A DNA stretch of 64,000 nt from Phyto melanocephala (Eukaryota > Arthropoda > Insecta > Diptera > Rhinophoridae): positions 41,330,473-41,394,472 of the forward strand of contig OW799233.1 of assembly GCA_941918925.1 (NCBI GenBank), given 5' to 3'. Positions 32,723 to 45,639 of the stretch are shown here, in pieces. The notes under the pieces were generated by a model. The model was not told where the DNA came from, did not search any database, and saw only the letters and a program-made list of their open reading frames with translations. The translations under genes were made by a program, and so were the position numbers. Every line of letters begins with the position of its first letter. The first letter of the stretch is position 1.

Positions 32723-33298
32723 ATTCTTTCTTTTGTTTTTCGAAATATCAATTTTAACTGCTAAGTTAACAGTTAAGAATACTTTTCTCTTCTCTGAGTC
32801 AATCCATGTTAACAAAAAATATACAATTTAAAATGTAATTGAATGCTTAAAATATCCTTTCGAAAGAAAACGTTTAGTTAACCTTAAGATTATTTTGAAG
32901 TCTTTATGAGACTTCAATAAAAATTTATAATTTTTGGGCAATGAACAGAAAAACGAAACAGTACTATGGCAAATTATATTCAGTTTCAGCTTTATCTTTC
33001 TTTTTTCTTTCATGCAATACCACGTGGTTCATTATACACTCAAAAAATCTGCAATTAAGATATTTCCAAATTACATAGTTTAGTTCTTAAAATCGAACTT
33101 TTCTTTTGTCGTTATAAAATTTTTATTGCAAGAATCATAATTTATTTGTGCAGAGTGTATATTAATATTCCAAAATTAAAATTTGTAGATAAAATAAAAT
33201 TCTACTATTATAATTCAAATCTATGATTGGCAAAAATTCTGGCACTCACAACCAATACTGTTTTATCTGTGTAGCAATGGACTTATAACAACGTGGTC
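32723..33298 (+). repeat. Duplicated flank block
   Basis: Matches 26095-26620. No coding signal. Confidence 0.5.
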
Positions 33299-33306
33299 GT
33301 ATTAAG

Positions 33307-34261
33307 TAGGGTGATCGACTCGGTTTTACAACTGGTTGAAAACCCAGTTTTTGTCTGATTTCTGCTGGCGGTTTTTTCTAAATGTTGATTTTTCGAATAT
33401 CAAATACACCGGTTTTTTTATCCGAAAAAGCCGATTTTTTGTAACCAATCGTACCATAGTATATTTAGTATGCGAAAAGTTTCAAAAAATCGTCCATAAT
33501 ATTGTAAGAAATTTATTTGTTGTTTAAAAAACAAATGCAAAATAAGAAAACTAATTGAGCTTAAATTATTTTTTTTTTAAAGGATATAAACCTAACGTTA
33601 AAAGTTAAAGGTAATTGAAGCATAAACTTAGCTGATCGATCACTTTTAGGTTACAATAAAGAAAAACCAATAATCTCTCCTTCCAGATCCTAATTTTAAC
33701 TAATGGCATTGAGTATCTGTCAACTTAAATTTTAATTAAACCATCGAACAAACTAGTCTATGCTTATATTTGTATGTCTGTCAGGGGTATAAGAAAGAAT
33801 TTTGAAAATAAAATTTCAAAGATTTTCTCCCTAGCTTTTAAAATGTATTTTAAATTAAAGAAATCATTTCAAGCAAATACGTTAGTGCATATTAGTTTAA
33901 AAGATCTATTTAACATTTAAAAACTGTACAGAAGGAGATACAAAAATTTATAACAGTCTTATAAAAAGTGTTATTTATTTATGTATTAATTTATTGTATT
34001 TAATAATTTTACTTGTAAAGAGTACCTTTTGCCCTTAAATTCAACCAATTAAGACGAAATTAGTCAATATAATTTTTATTATATTTTTTTACAATATTTT
34101 TTAATTATTTCTTTAAATAATATATTTTATATATTCGAACCGGTTAACCGGTTTTTTTCTCAATTTTCAAAATAGCAACCGGTTTTTTTTTTAATTCTTT
34201 TAATTCTTTTTTTCTATTTGAAAACCGGTTACTTAAAAAATTTGAATAATCGATCACCCTA
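33307..34261. mobile_element. hAT-like MITE with 8-bp target duplication
   Basis: The ends are TAGGGTGATCGA and TCGATCACCCTA. Both sides carry gtattaag (33299-33306 and 34262-34269). The body has several 'aaccggtt' phrases and no transposase frame. The right three quarters recurs at 49500-50219 with the same right end, but there the left end has been lost next to a LINE. Confidence 0.75.
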
Positions 34262-34269
34262 GTATTAAG

Positions 34270-35909
34270 TGGATTCATGAATCATATCATTTTCAAACAA
34301 GCATTCATAGTTAAGTCTTAAACGATTTAGTCATTGCGAATGCTCTATCAAGTAGTTTTTAGGTTATTCCGACATAATGCAATACTTGAAAAAGAACAGC
34401 TCTAAGACATCTTAATATTAACTCAATTCAGAGGGCACATTACGGCATTCTAACGTGATCAAAATTCTTATTAGCACTTCTATAGCAAAAGCACAGCGAA
34501 CTAGATTCTGAAACTTAGTACGTCAACACTTAGGAGATTAACTAGCGTAACAACAGTTCACACGGAGATGCGAACTCATCTAGCTCGCATGGGACTGACG
34601 ATGAAAGGACTTGTAGATCATGCGAAGAATAGGATACTGAACCACCATAAGATACCCTGACATTGTGGTTATGTACCACTGCTACAAAAATTTGAGAATT
34701 CAATCAGAAATTTCAAAGCTTAAAAGCAACTTTAGCTTGCGTCAAAGATAAACAGATTTTTTGTGTTCAGAAAACATTTTTGTTTGCTTATAATAGACTA
34801 AAAGTTAACTTTTAAATAATAAAAGACTTTCAAAAATTTATTTACTTTTCGTCTATGATTAGATGTCACTGTATTAGTGGAGACTATTTCTAATTTTGTT
34901 AATTTAGTCAATTTCTTTTGGTTTTTGCATCTACAGATGTACATTGTTATCTTTTAATTGTTTATCAATCCAGACATTTTCTTGTGCAAATAAAACATGT
35001 TGGAATATTTGAATTCTATAATCACATAAAGACACTTAATAAAAAGCATATATGTGCCATTGTTTCTGTATTAAGCACACATTGTTGAAAACTCTACCAT
35101 ATTAAAAATTATTTGTACTGAGTTCTTATTGCAATACTTAAATTAAGTATTGGTAGGCCATTGTTTTATTATCCATTTATGAGGGTTAAGGTGATTTTCG
35201 GGGGAATAGCCTTTTATGGAAATTAAAACCAATTATGGACTGATTGTCACAAAATTTTAATTAAAGTTTTACGTTTATATAAAATTTATTTTTAAGAGAT
35301 AGTAGATAGACTCCATTTTTTATAACCATTTTATGCGAATGAAGGGGAATTTCGAAATTAGGCTTGATACAGGACCTAGCACCAATACTGGACTTACCAC
35401 TTTGGTTAGCATATTTACAATAATAATGTGATCATAAACCAATCGCAATCAATAAGAATAGGGTTGGAGTTAAAAAAATATATTTTTTTATCGATGGTTG
35501 TGTGGCAATTTTTAATGAAAACGTGTAATATAAAAAGGTTATGTTTATTAAAAATAAACATTTTTTTAATTAATAAATAATATTTCGTTAAAGTTATAAT
35601 AGCTTGTTCCTCTGATTAATTTTCTATTGAAAATATTAAATGTACTGTGAAGAAATATATCTTCAATCTCTGGCAAGATCAATGATTCTAAGTTTGTAAG
35701 TTTTAAATTCATTAAGTCAGAAAATTCAAAAATGATTATCAAAATAGGGAATTCAGTTTTGAAACTCAACTCAACTAATAATTAGTACCCATATTCAGAA
35801 TTCTATACATAATTGTTGTTATTTTGAGTCAAACAGAGTTACAACAGCGTTCGACTCCAAAAACGTGACCTATACCACTTAGTGCCCCTCTGTATTAAAA
35901 ATATTCTAA
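34270..35909 (+). repeat. Duplicated block shared with 50220-51480
   Basis: The landmarks 'gcgtaa.aacag.tcacacggagatg', 'ccctgacattgtggttatgt', 'atgattagatgtcactgtat' and 'caatccagacattttcttgt' occur in the same order in both blocks. All frames are stop-rich. This is the largest non-genic duplication inside the cluster. Confidence 0.65.
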
Positions 35910-36175
35910 TGGTGTTTTCTTTCCTCAAAAAGAAATGTATAATTTTTTGCCCTTTTATTTAAAAAAAATGTAGTTGTGTGTTCTTTTCCAAAAAAAGGTG
36001 TGCCTTGCACTATTTGCATCGTATAAAATCACAGGGTAGGTAGTGCCCCGAAAATTTGCTGATTATTCGTTTGTTTGTTTTATGTTGAAAATAATTAAAA
36101 AAGCTAACTGCGTTAAAAGGTGACAATATAAAAATAAACAACTAAAAGTGCTATATTCGGCCGTGCCGAATCTTA

Positions 36176-36603
36176 TGGTGTTTTCTTTTCTAACAAACAA
36201 TGTTGCCCTTTTATAGTTAAACACTTTTCAACACCCTAACAAAAGGCTACCTTTATAATCAGCACAAAAGAACAGAAATTTTCGCCTTTTTTACATGATA
36301 GCTGTATTTTTATGTAAAACTGCATTTCTTGCTTCCGTTTTAATAATTTGGGACCATAAATTATTTTTAACCACTACAAAAACTTAATTCTCCTTTTTAA
36401 TATCAACTGTTAAAAAGTGCAATATTCTAACCCTTTGATTTAATTCAGGGTACAACATGTAACATTTTTCGTTACTTTTATGGCAACATTATTACAAAAG
36501 AACTTGTCACCCGTTTATAATATTGCATATTTTTAAGAAAAGAACACAAAAGAAGGCATAGGGCAGAATTAATGCAACATTTACGTCAGAAAAGAAAACA
36601 CCA
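36176..36603. mobile_element. Inner MITE of the same family as the outer one, TTA target duplication
   Basis: The ends are TGGTGTTTTCTTTTCT and its exact complement. TTA flanks both sides (36173-36175 and 36604-36606). Removing it restores the normal DINE 3' end 'aatcttatatacccttcac'. It shares its end sequence and a 'gcccttttat' phrase with the outer MITE at 35910. Confidence 0.8.
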
Positions 36604-37111
36604 TTATATACCCTTCACAACGTGTAGTCATGTAATAAAAATTGTTTGTATCACCATTCATCCCATATGAAATACGTACATACATATAAAAAACATACAT
36701 ATGTATATAAAAACATCCCAATGTAAAATTTAAAAAAAAAAAATAAATAAAAAAAAATTTTTAAGAAATTTAAAAAAATATTGAAAAGAAAAAATTAAAA
36801 AAAAAAATTAAAAAAATATATAATTAAAATATAAATAATAAATATAAGACAAAAAAGAAAAAAAATTAAAAAAAAATAATAAAAACATAAATAATATAAA
36901 AAATAAAATAAAAAAAAAATTTTTAAAATAACTAAAATAGAAATAATAATTATAAAACAAAAAAAAAATTTTTTAAAAAAATAATAATAATAATAAAAAT
37001 ATAAATAATATATTATATAAAAAATAAAAAACAAATAATAAAAAGTTTCAAAAAAAAATTTTTTTGGCTCAGCTGGGATTCGATGCCACGTTTACTCTAG
37101 CCAGTATACAC

Positions 37112-37222
37112 GTTTGTATGTATGTATGTATGTATGTATGTATGTATGTATGTATGTATGTATGTATGTATGTATGTATGTATGTATGTATGTATGTATG
37201 TATGTATGTATGGATGTATGTA
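37112..37222 (+). repeat. (ATGT)n microsatellite
   Basis: About 27 copies of the four-base unit with one interruption (tggatg near 37211). It grows out of the tail-side (CATA) stretch found in all subfamily I DINE elements. Open frames reading Met-Tyr-Val-Cys repeats come from it and are not genes. Confidence 0.92.
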
Positions 37223-38100
37223 TTATTGTTGTTGTTGGAATACTGTTTTTGTGAAGAAAAAAAATCGAGGTGGTCGTGGGCTTCTGCTCATATCTCAGTT
37301 GTTTATGTACCGATATTTCTGTATTTTCAGTACCGATCTACTTCCAAATATTTCTGATATTTTAATGCTTCACCCGGCTCCTAGCGATGTTGGGGGGCCT
37401 CAAAAAGTTGATTTCAACATACACACGGACAGACTGACAGAGGTTAATCGACTACCCTATTCATAAGCTTTCAGAAAATATATACTTTGTGGGGTCGGAA
37501 ATTAAAATTGTAGAAATTTCACACGGAATGACACACCTATATATACCCTTTTTCACTGTGTGAAGGGTATAAAAAAGAATTTTTAAATACGGACATTACA
37601 TCATCCCTCATGTGCGCAGGAACTATAGTAAACAATTTGCTGGATTCACCTTCATCCTCTTATTGTGTGCATATTTTAATTTAATTATTAAATACATAAA
37701 TTACGATAAATTAAAACTTAAAAAACGGCAATGAATAGTGCTAAGGCCCTTTAGTCAAATTTTGTGTTGATCATTTACGACATTTGATTTATTTACGCAA
37801 CATTACGAGATTCATTGGACCATAAATATTTAAGAGTTTTTATACGCAAAAGCTATTCTAATCAGTGTAATTGATTTGCTAATATGCACTCTTTTTCATG
37901 TTTCGTTAACATGGATAAACTACCTTTTTTTAAAACTGTGAAAAGTTTGCCAAGAAAAAAGAAAAAGTTTGTTTTCTTCAGCTCAATATGTTTATTGCTG
38001 AAGAGACCTCAGCTGTTAAAAACAGGGCTGAACTTTTATCATAATTTGTATTCTTTTCTCAACAAATAGGGTGAACCTTTTTTGAGAAAATAAAACACCA

Positions 38101-38550
38101 TAAGTGTTATGCAGGCCATTTATGATATACCTGAATGGGGTGCTTAAACTTAGAAAAAAAAATTTAAATATTTAAATATCTTTTTACAAATAAAAAATTT
38201 CAATAGACTTAATTTAAAGTGAATAAATCTACTAGTTTTGCATTAAAACTAATATGTTTTAAGGCGTACTAAACTGTTTTCCCAAATTGTTCACTTTTTA
38301 CTCCGTTATGAATGTGTTTCAAGTTTATCTTATTCACACAATTTGTATGTCTGGTGAAACAAATATTACAAAATGTATCGGAATTGCGCAGTAATTAGGA
38401 AAAAGTTTACAAAAATTTCACCTAAATAATTGTCCATATACTATTAAGCGATAATAATAATCAATTCATGTCCTATTGTATAATAAGAACTAATAAAAAA
38501 AAAGTACTTAAAGCAGGGACAATTTTTACGCTTTAAGTATGTGAATTTAA
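38101..38550. other. Intergenic DNA, no gene seen
   Basis: AT-rich with stops in all frames. I recognise no repeat or signal beyond the TAA that flanks the outer MITE. Confidence 0.4.
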
Positions 38551-39316
38551 ACAAGTAACAGTGCTATATTCGGCCGTGCCGAATCTTAAATACCCTTCAC
38601 AACGTGTAGTCATGCAATAACAATTGTTTGTATCACCATTCATTCCATATAAAATACGTGCATACGTACACGTTAGAATAAATGTGGCATCGAATCCCAG
38701 CTGAGCCAAAAAAATTTTATTTTATTTAATATATTATTTATATTTTTTTTAAATTTTTTTAAAAAATTTTTTTAGAAAAATTTTTAAAAAATTTTTTTTA
38801 ATTTTTTTTTAAATTTTTTAAAATTTTTTTTTTTGTAGTTTTTTTTATTATTTTTTTTTGTTATTTTTAATATTTTTTTTTTTTTTGTAATTTTTTTTGT
38901 TTGGTATGTTTTTTACATGTATGTATGTATGTATGTATGTATGTATGTATGTATGTATGTATGTATGTATGTATGTTGTTGTTGTAATTGTGAAAAAAAA
39001 CGAGGTGGTCGTGGTTTTTTGCTCATATCTCAGAAAGTTATGGGGCGATTGTGCTGAATTTCAATAGCGATTCATTCCTGGATATTTCCAAGAGATTTAT
39101 AGCATATACAGATCTGAGGAACATATAGTTGATTCTAAAAGTTGATTTCAACCAACACACGGACAGACGGGCAGACGGTCAGGGCTTAATCGACTCCTAT
39201 ATTCATAAGCTTTCAGAAAATATATACTTTATGGGGTCGAAAATGAAAATTGTAGAAATTACAAACGGAATGACAAAGCTATATATACCCTTGTGCACCA
39301 CAGGTGAAGGGTATAA
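38551..39316 (-). mobile_element. DINE-1-like subfamily I variant, reversed, complete
   Basis: The 3' end (CTTGTTT side) is at 38551 with hairpin ATTCGGCACGGCCGAAT. The 5' end is the CACCTGTGGTG type at 39293-39316. The T/A tract lies at 38720-38900, with a (ATGT)n run of about 14 units near 38918-38975. Confidence 0.85.
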
Positions 39317-39430
39317 AAAGTACCGAAATATTATTAATATTTTTGGCGGAGTAACTTATGAAATATAATTTTTTTTTTCTATGTTTATGTGTTTGGAAGT
39401 TAAGGATGCAGAAAAGTACTTAAGTATAGA

Positions 39431-41275
39431 TCCTCCGAGGGTCCTGTTGTGATACCGTAGGCACCAACGCCCGTTCGTCTACGTCGTCTGGCTTTCGTTC
39501 CCCAGCCATCCTGTCTATCCTGTTTATAAAGGTGTGAATCTTTCCCAGATCACCTGTGGTAAGACAAGATTTATTAACAAGTATTCGCTGACCTAGAATC
39601 TAGTGTCTCAGGTCCCCGAATGCAGGAAATTACAGAGAAGATGTTCACTTATCTCCTCCTCTTCCTCGTTGTCGCAACTGTCCGGTAATGAACGCTATGA
39701 GGTTCCAAAGGTAGATTCGGGGCATATTCACCGCACATTGCGTCTTTTGCGCATCCATGTCCGGCCAGATCTTTCTGGTTTTTAAGCAAGTGGGTTCTCT
39801 CACCTATCTTTCCTTGGCATCTAGATAGAATCGATGTGAGATCAGCCGCTTTCCCTTTGACAAGGGAATACCTAAGGCACAACTGGATTCAACCAAATCT
39901 AAGGTGGTACGGCCTTTGCAAGTTCATCAGCCCTATTATTACCATCAATATCCCCATATCCTGGAACCCATACAAGGGTAACCGTCGAATGTCTCGCTAT
40001 CTCCTCAAGAGTCATCCGGCGTTCCTGGACAATTTTCGATGTGCTGTACACACTCTTCAGGGACCTAATAGTCGCCTTGCTGTCAGTAAATATATCAATA
40101 TTCCTGCCAGATATTCCACGATACTGAATCTGTGCCGCGGCTGTCTTAATAGCCATTAATTCTGCCTTTTAAGCGGTACAGTAATCCAGTAGCCTAAGGG
40201 ACAATTCCAAACCCAACTGACTTGAAAAGATACCACATTCAGTTCCATCATGTGAATTCGATCCGTCAGTATATATCTGGATAGCATCAGATCTATCCGG
40301 TATATTCGTCACGAAATCCGGATCGAATAATGGTTTAGCTACCTTGTAATCAATAGGAGAAGCAATATTGATCATACCTTCAATCCTGGTATGTCCATAA
40401 TTCACGTACTTTCATGACCTTGTGACATTCAGCCTCAGGGTGTTGTCCGCAGCCATCTGCTTAGCCAGGATGTCTGGTGAGACCCAGTTCAAAATAGTGA
40501 ACAGTGCCTTAGATGGGGTGGTCCTAAGAGCACCTGTTATTATAATACGTTCGAATCTGTCCTGATGGATTCTCTTCTCCAGCGCCAACCAATATACTGC
40601 CGCTCTGTAATAAAGAATTGGTCTGACGACAGAATCGTATAGCCAGTATAAGTTCCAGGGGTTAATACCCCAATTTAGGCTATTACCCTCTTGCAGCAGT
40701 ATAATACAGTTACCGCCTTAGTGGTCCTAGACTTCGTGTTCAGGTTCCAGTTTAGTTTGCTATCCAATACGAGCCCCAAGTAATTCGCGTTATCGGATAG
40801 CGCTAGTATCACTCCATCTATCCTAGGTGTAGGAAAGGTGGGGATTTTGTACTTCCTTGTGAACAGTACCAGTTCCGTTTTGACAGGATTGACTCCCAAT
40901 CCACATCCCTGGCACCGTCTAGGTATTAACGCCAGCGCATATTCATAGAGCTCCCAGAGGATCTTTACCCGTAGCTGCCACAGCCACATCATCCGCATAA
41001 GCAACAGTCATGCAGGATGTATTCTCCATGGCCCTAAGCAGGGTTTTAATGCTCCATAGTAGTGGAAAAAGTACGCCACCTTGCGGTGGGCCACTTACGG
41101 CCACCTTAGATGCTAGAGACGCCAAAACTCGACTCTATGCGCCTATGTTTCAGTAGTTTCCCTTCAGAACCGGTGACCGAAGGATCTATGTCCAGTTGTC
41201 TCAACGCCTTTAATACCGAATCCGTTTAACATTGTTGAAGGCTCCCTCTAGCATCTAAGGGTATTGGGTATGAAG
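39431..41275 (-). pseudogene. Dead R1/I-type LINE with reverse transcriptase and RNase H
   Basis: Reading leftwards: 'EGAFNNV' near 41250 (first catalytic block); 'GPPQGGVLFPLLW' and 'VAYADDVAVAATG' at 40960-41090 (YADD active site); 'GLGVNPVKTELVLF' and 'NYLGLVLDSKLNW' near 40750-40900; an RNase H domain starting 'IQIYTDGS' (about 40285) and reaching 'VTLVWVPGYGDIDGNNRADELA' near 39920; then a Cys/His tail. Frameshifts and stops separate the pieces, so nothing is translated whole. The 3' end near 39431 keeps the 'ccctcggagga' phrase seen in the short copy at 53008-53072. The 5' part, including the endonuclease, is missing or too decayed. Confidence 0.85.
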
Positions 41276-41439
41276 ATAATCCTATAGGATGTCCACATTG
41301 ATGGGACATGGGATAAATGCAAACATTCCTTGAATATCAGCAGAAGCCACGGCATTTAAATATCGATATTCTCCTGTAGATCCGCTCGAATTATGCGCAT
41401 GTGCTAGTAGAAAATTTAAACGCTTATAACTCCTCAAAT

Positions 41440-43020
41440 ATTAAACAAGTACTAAAAAATTTAAGATTGTGCACATCTGCAGGATAATGTCTTTCAAATG
41501 ATATAAATATATTAAAAATGGATGTATAATGGAGCGTAAACTCTGTAACAAGAAAATCAAACTTATTATATTATAAGGAAATAAATGGTGATATACGTGT
41601 ATAAAGCCACGTATATCATTTAAATCATATAAAGACATTAAAATTCTTATTAGTTATTTATTGTATCTACACGTGCATAAACTCATCTTAACTTAATAAA
41701 AACCAACGACTACTATGTCTATAATTCTAATAAAAAATAAACAAAACAACATGTGTATGTATGTATATCAAATCATATATTTTTTAAGTTTTAATAATGG
41801 CGTATAAAGTCAACGATTTAGAATACAAAACGATGATTCATAGAATTTTTTTCTCCTGCATATCTGCCTTTTGAACTCGCTTCATAGTTAAATAAAAAGA
41901 AATACAAATAGTTGCCCACCATAAAGTGCTTACCTGCATACAAGAGCACTTGTAGAAAGTATAACTGTTGTATGTGGTGTGCCACTTTGTCAGCCTCTCT
42001 TCTTCAATTTATAAGCAATTCTACATCTAACACACTGCTGAAACTCTTAGCAGTTCACGTTCAGAATTCCGTCGGCTTCCCACAAGTATATTTAAGTTTA
42101 ATCTAATAAATTTTATAATTCTTGGATACTTGGAAAACTTGAAACTAATGTTTATTAGTTCAACTCTGATGAGAAATTAAATGATTTAAATGCGGCTTAA
42201 CAAAACAAATTAACATATTTCACTATGCCTCTACGCATGCCTCTATGTTATGCCTGTGCGATCATTCGTAGGATGTTTTTGACAAATCTGTAACCAATCA
42301 AATAATTTAGAAAAATATTTTTTTTTTATATAAAAAGTATGTAAAGATTTTTTCTAATTTAGTTTTACACAAGTTTGTGACACCAAAACTAGATATTTTG
42401 TTTTAAATTGGTTGAGATTTTTTTTTTAAAAACGACAAACGAATATAATTTTTACTACTTCGAGACAACTAACGGATTTTGTTTTAGTATAAAATGAAGA
42501 GGCCTGCCCAGCAGAGCACAACACATCTTGGAAGAATTCGAAATATAAGAATCAAATTGAAAGGCTTGATTAGTAGTAATAGACTAGCAGTAAACAGTCA
42601 AAATCATAAGCATAAACTTAAACGAATTACATGTAAAATGCAGTATTAATACATGAAAAAAAATCAATATGTCACCCGAAACATCAATGCGTTTAAGATG
42701 GAAGTCAAGCAAAAGGTCTTGCTTAGTAAAATACAGGGCAACTCGAAACAATTCAAAGTCCAATATGACAGAAGAAACTTAGTAGCATTCTTAGTTATTT
42801 TGAAATCTAAACTTTGTTACGATGAATAATTTATAGGATTTCGGTATACCAGCATGATGGCGAAGGGTACATAAAATTCGCCACGTCAAAATATAGCACT
42901 CTAGTACTTTGGATTCAAATAGTCATACATTATCTGAATAATTCTATACATTTTAAATATATATTTATGGTTATTTCTATAGTCTATTATTTAGCACAAA
43001 CAATCCGTATTTATTTAATA
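41440..43020 (+). repeat. Upstream flank of the CLP4 unit
   Basis: Matches 52840-54280 almost throughout (for example 'tacaagagcacttgtagaaag', 'cctctacg.atgcctc', 'aaaatgcagtattaatacat', 'aaattcgccacgtcaaaata'), and its first part matches 27150-27640. No gene is found. The region between the LINE and 41440 is part of the LINE's decayed edge or unassigned. Confidence 0.6.
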
Positions 43021-43057
43021 AAACTTTATTCAACGACTTCTATGGCTTTTGACAGAC

Positions 43058-43156
43058 TATAAAAGCCGAGGGTATAGAAGATTTTACAACAGTTTTAATT
43101 AAAAGCGTGGTGAATACATATTCTTAAAAACATTTAAAAAAAACTTAAATACGATG
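43058..43156 (+). promoter_or_regulatory. CLP4 core promoter
   Basis: TATAAAAG lies at 43058-43065, acAgttt near 43090, aagcgtggtgaat near 43105, and ATG at 43154. Upstream, 'aaactttattcaacgacttc' is shared with CLP1-3. Confidence 0.75.
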
Positions 43157-44555
43157 TCTAGATTGAAATTATTAGTAACTGGCCTAATCGCCTGGTGTAG
43201 TCTTCTGGGCATAGTAAATGGTAAAATTATATTTTCAAAAAAAAATTTATCCTTTTCTTTGTTCATACATTTTTTTAAAACTTAGTTATAAATATATTTT
43301 AAAGGCAAGATTTTGAGGTGCAATTACGACCCCTGGTCCGGATATGTGAATAGCAAATTTATGCCTACAGATATTAATTCTACTTTATGTACCCATTTAA
43401 CAATTCCTGCGAGATTCGAAATGACAGCTGAAGGATTTCACTTTTACAATATTAGTAGTCAATCTAATAAACTTTCTGATACGGGTATGTGTGTATCTTG
43501 ATCTTTTTCAGAACATTTTTTTTACATTATTTTTCGAAAATTAAATCTTTTTCAAATAATTCATCAACTTAGATTTCATATCAAGCGTAATGGAATTGAA
43601 AGATAGTAATCGAAAACTAAAAGTTATTTTTGCCATAAGATTCTTCAGAGAGGCACGAAAAGCTTATTTTGAAATAGCTGCCAATGATATAATAAAGACA
43701 AGTTTTATAAACACCACATTGAGTTTTATTCAAGACTGTGGTTTCGATGGTTTGGAACTAGATTGGAAATTTCTTATTCTTCATGATGATAGTCATTATT
43801 TTCTTAAACTACTTAAAGACTTAAATGGAGCGTAAGTTTTCTGTAATCCAAAAGAAACCTTAAATTGAGAGTTTATTTTTTTTGCAGACTTAAACCCTTC
43901 AACTACGAATTAAGCATTTCTGTAGATGGCGAAATTGATAATTACAATATATATATTTCGAGCATGGCCTACTATGTTGATTATATCAATGTCATGGCTT
44001 ATGGGATTGCTGATATGGATCCTACAAAATTTGCTTTTAATGCTCCCGTTTGGAGCCCAGATGGAAAAAATATACATTCCGTCATTTCGTATTGGATTGA
44101 AAGAGGTATTTATTATTATACATTAGCACATACATGTATAAAAGTAAGATAAAAATTTGATTTCTTTTTAATTTTTTATAGGTGCTCCACCCTCGAAACT
44201 AGTCTTAGGAATACCATTCTATGGCACTTTTTTCAAACTATCAAACAATACAGCATTAAAAGAGGGTGCTCCAGTTGAGAATAAAATAAATTATTTAAGT
44301 TATAACATACTATTTCTTTTCGAAAAATATTGGTTTCATTATACGAACAATTATAATTTCGATACTGCATTATTTTCGAAAAGTAATGCAATTACTTATG
44401 ATAATAGAGAAACTATTAAACTGAAAGTCTTTTATGGGTACTTGAAAAACTTAGCTGGTTACGCGGTTGCAAATATTGAAGATGACGACTTTCGTGGATA
44501 CTCTGGTCAGAAATATCCACTATTAAATTTTATTTATAGTAGATTAACTTTCTAG
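43154..44555 (+). CDS. CLP4: GH18 chitinase-like protein, catalytically dead, 5 exons, 365 aa
   Basis: Exons are 43154-43220, 43305-43484, 43573-43831, 43888-44105 and 44182-44555. Introns are 84, 88, 56 and 76 nt, all GT-AG. There are 366 codons including TAG, with no internal stop. The landmarks are FDGLELDWK, MAYG and AGYAVANIEDDDF. Exon 4 is one codon shorter than in CLP1-3, a change shared with CLP5. FRGYSGQKYPLL differs from the FRGDSG/DCG of the sisters. CLP4 and CLP5 differ at one residue in the 81 codons around the active site, so they are the youngest pair. AATAAA lies at 44614-44619. Confidence 0.9.
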
Positions 44556-45194
44556 CCATGAGTTTTTTTATTTTGTTCATTTTTTTTTATTCTGTGTAAT
44601 AATCGGTTTCAGGAAATAAAAGATTTGCTTGAAAAATTTTAAGAACTTATTACTTATTATTATTGATCCATTAGTGGTATTCTTTTTATCTACAAAATGA
44701 TATTTTTTTCGAACTCCTAAATAATTTTTGGGCAGGCTAGTGATACGAAATTGCAAGAAAATTGGTTTGAACATTTTCTTAAAATTTACAGACTAAAATC
44801 AAATTTTTTTACCTTCTAGATAACCGACAGCGTCAATATGGATATGAAATGAAAGGGCTTGACTACAAAAATATGATTCACTATAAAACCTAAAATTGAT
44901 ACTGGCCGTCATTACAAAATGATAAAAAAAAAATAAATTTATGTATGAGTCAAATCTAGTATTCAAAAATGTTCCCCCTCTACCCTCTTATTGTTGGCAT
45001 CAAATGAAAGGGCTTGACCTTTTAAATACAGTTACCTTTAAACAAGTTAATATCCACGTAGATTAACTTGTGTAATAACAGAACATTTAGAGTTTAGTAC
45101 TCATCTAGCTCGTATGGTACTGCTAAATAAATCGACAGAGCATGTGTGGAAGAGAGTGAAACATTAAAACAATACACTTGAAAATGTCCTGCTT
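44556..45194 (+). repeat. CLP4 3' flank
   Basis: It matches the CLP5 flank (55822-55949 continued at 58826-59200) closely and those of CLP1-3 less closely. 'ttagtggtattctttttatc' near 44671 is the empty site for the DINE inserted behind CLP5. Two 'atcaaatgaaagggcttga' phrases are present. No gene. Confidence 0.7.
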
Positions 45195-45620
45195 TGAGCG
45201 TTTTAGTTATGAAAGCCCCCAGACATATCCAAGACCCGTGTAAGTTACCAAAGTATCAGAAATATTCGGGAACAGACAGGTTTTGAAAATCAGAAAAATC
45301 GCTCTATAAACAACTGAGCTATGATGAAAAATCATACACCACCTCGTCTTTTTACAACAATACAAAAAATTTTATATTTTCTTTCATACATACACACTTA
45401 AACTCAAATTAAAATTTTTTCAATGGGATGTTTCTAAGCGAATAAAATCATTAAAATGATAATGAAACATATATGTATGTTTGTACGTATTTCATATTAA
45501 TTTTATTATTTTATAAACTTTATACGACAGTGTGAAAGGGTATAAGAAGGTTTGTCACTCCGTGCGAAATTTCTACAATATTCATTTCCGACCACATAAA
45601 GTATATATTTTCTGTTATAC
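45195..45620. mobile_element. Degraded DINE-like subfamily I pieces
   Basis: An internal block ('aagtatcagaaatattcggg' to 'accacctcgtc') lies at 45220-45350. A 5' end (gtgtgaaagggtataa, 'tttgtcactccgtgcgaaat') lies at 45530-45620. The order is scrambled relative to the complete element. Confidence 0.55.
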
Positions 45621-45639
45621 GCAAAAATCATTTTAAAAA

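Larger units (their letters stand above)
36137..37574 (-). mobile_element. DINE-1-like subfamily I, reversed, itself interrupted
   Basis: On the - strand it starts TATACCCTTCACACAGTG (near 37574) and ends with hairpin ATTCGGCACGGCCGAAT at 36155-36171 and 'agcacttttagttg'. A 428-bp MITE splits it just next to the 3' hairpin. A long A/T tract fills 36730-37060. Confidence 0.8.
35910..38100. mobile_element. Outer MITE with TAA target duplication (PIF/Harbinger-like), holding a DINE
   Basis: The ends are TGGTGTTTTCTTTCC and, inverted, AAAATAAAACACCA. TAA flanks both sides (35907-35909 and 38101-38103). A 3-bp TWA duplication fits the PIF/Harbinger group; no transposase is present. The DINE at 36137-37574 is inserted in it. 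Confidence 0.6.

Noticed and set aside
37064..37466. Open frames of Met-Tyr-Val-Cys repeats
   Set aside because: They are all three readings of an (ATGT)n microsatellite inside a DINE element; the same happens at 12676-12861 and 16711-16998 with (CAAACATA)n.
39649..41125. Several - strand host genes
   Set aside because: Their translations are consecutive pieces of one LINE polyprotein (reverse transcriptase, RNase H, Cys/His tail) in shifted frames.
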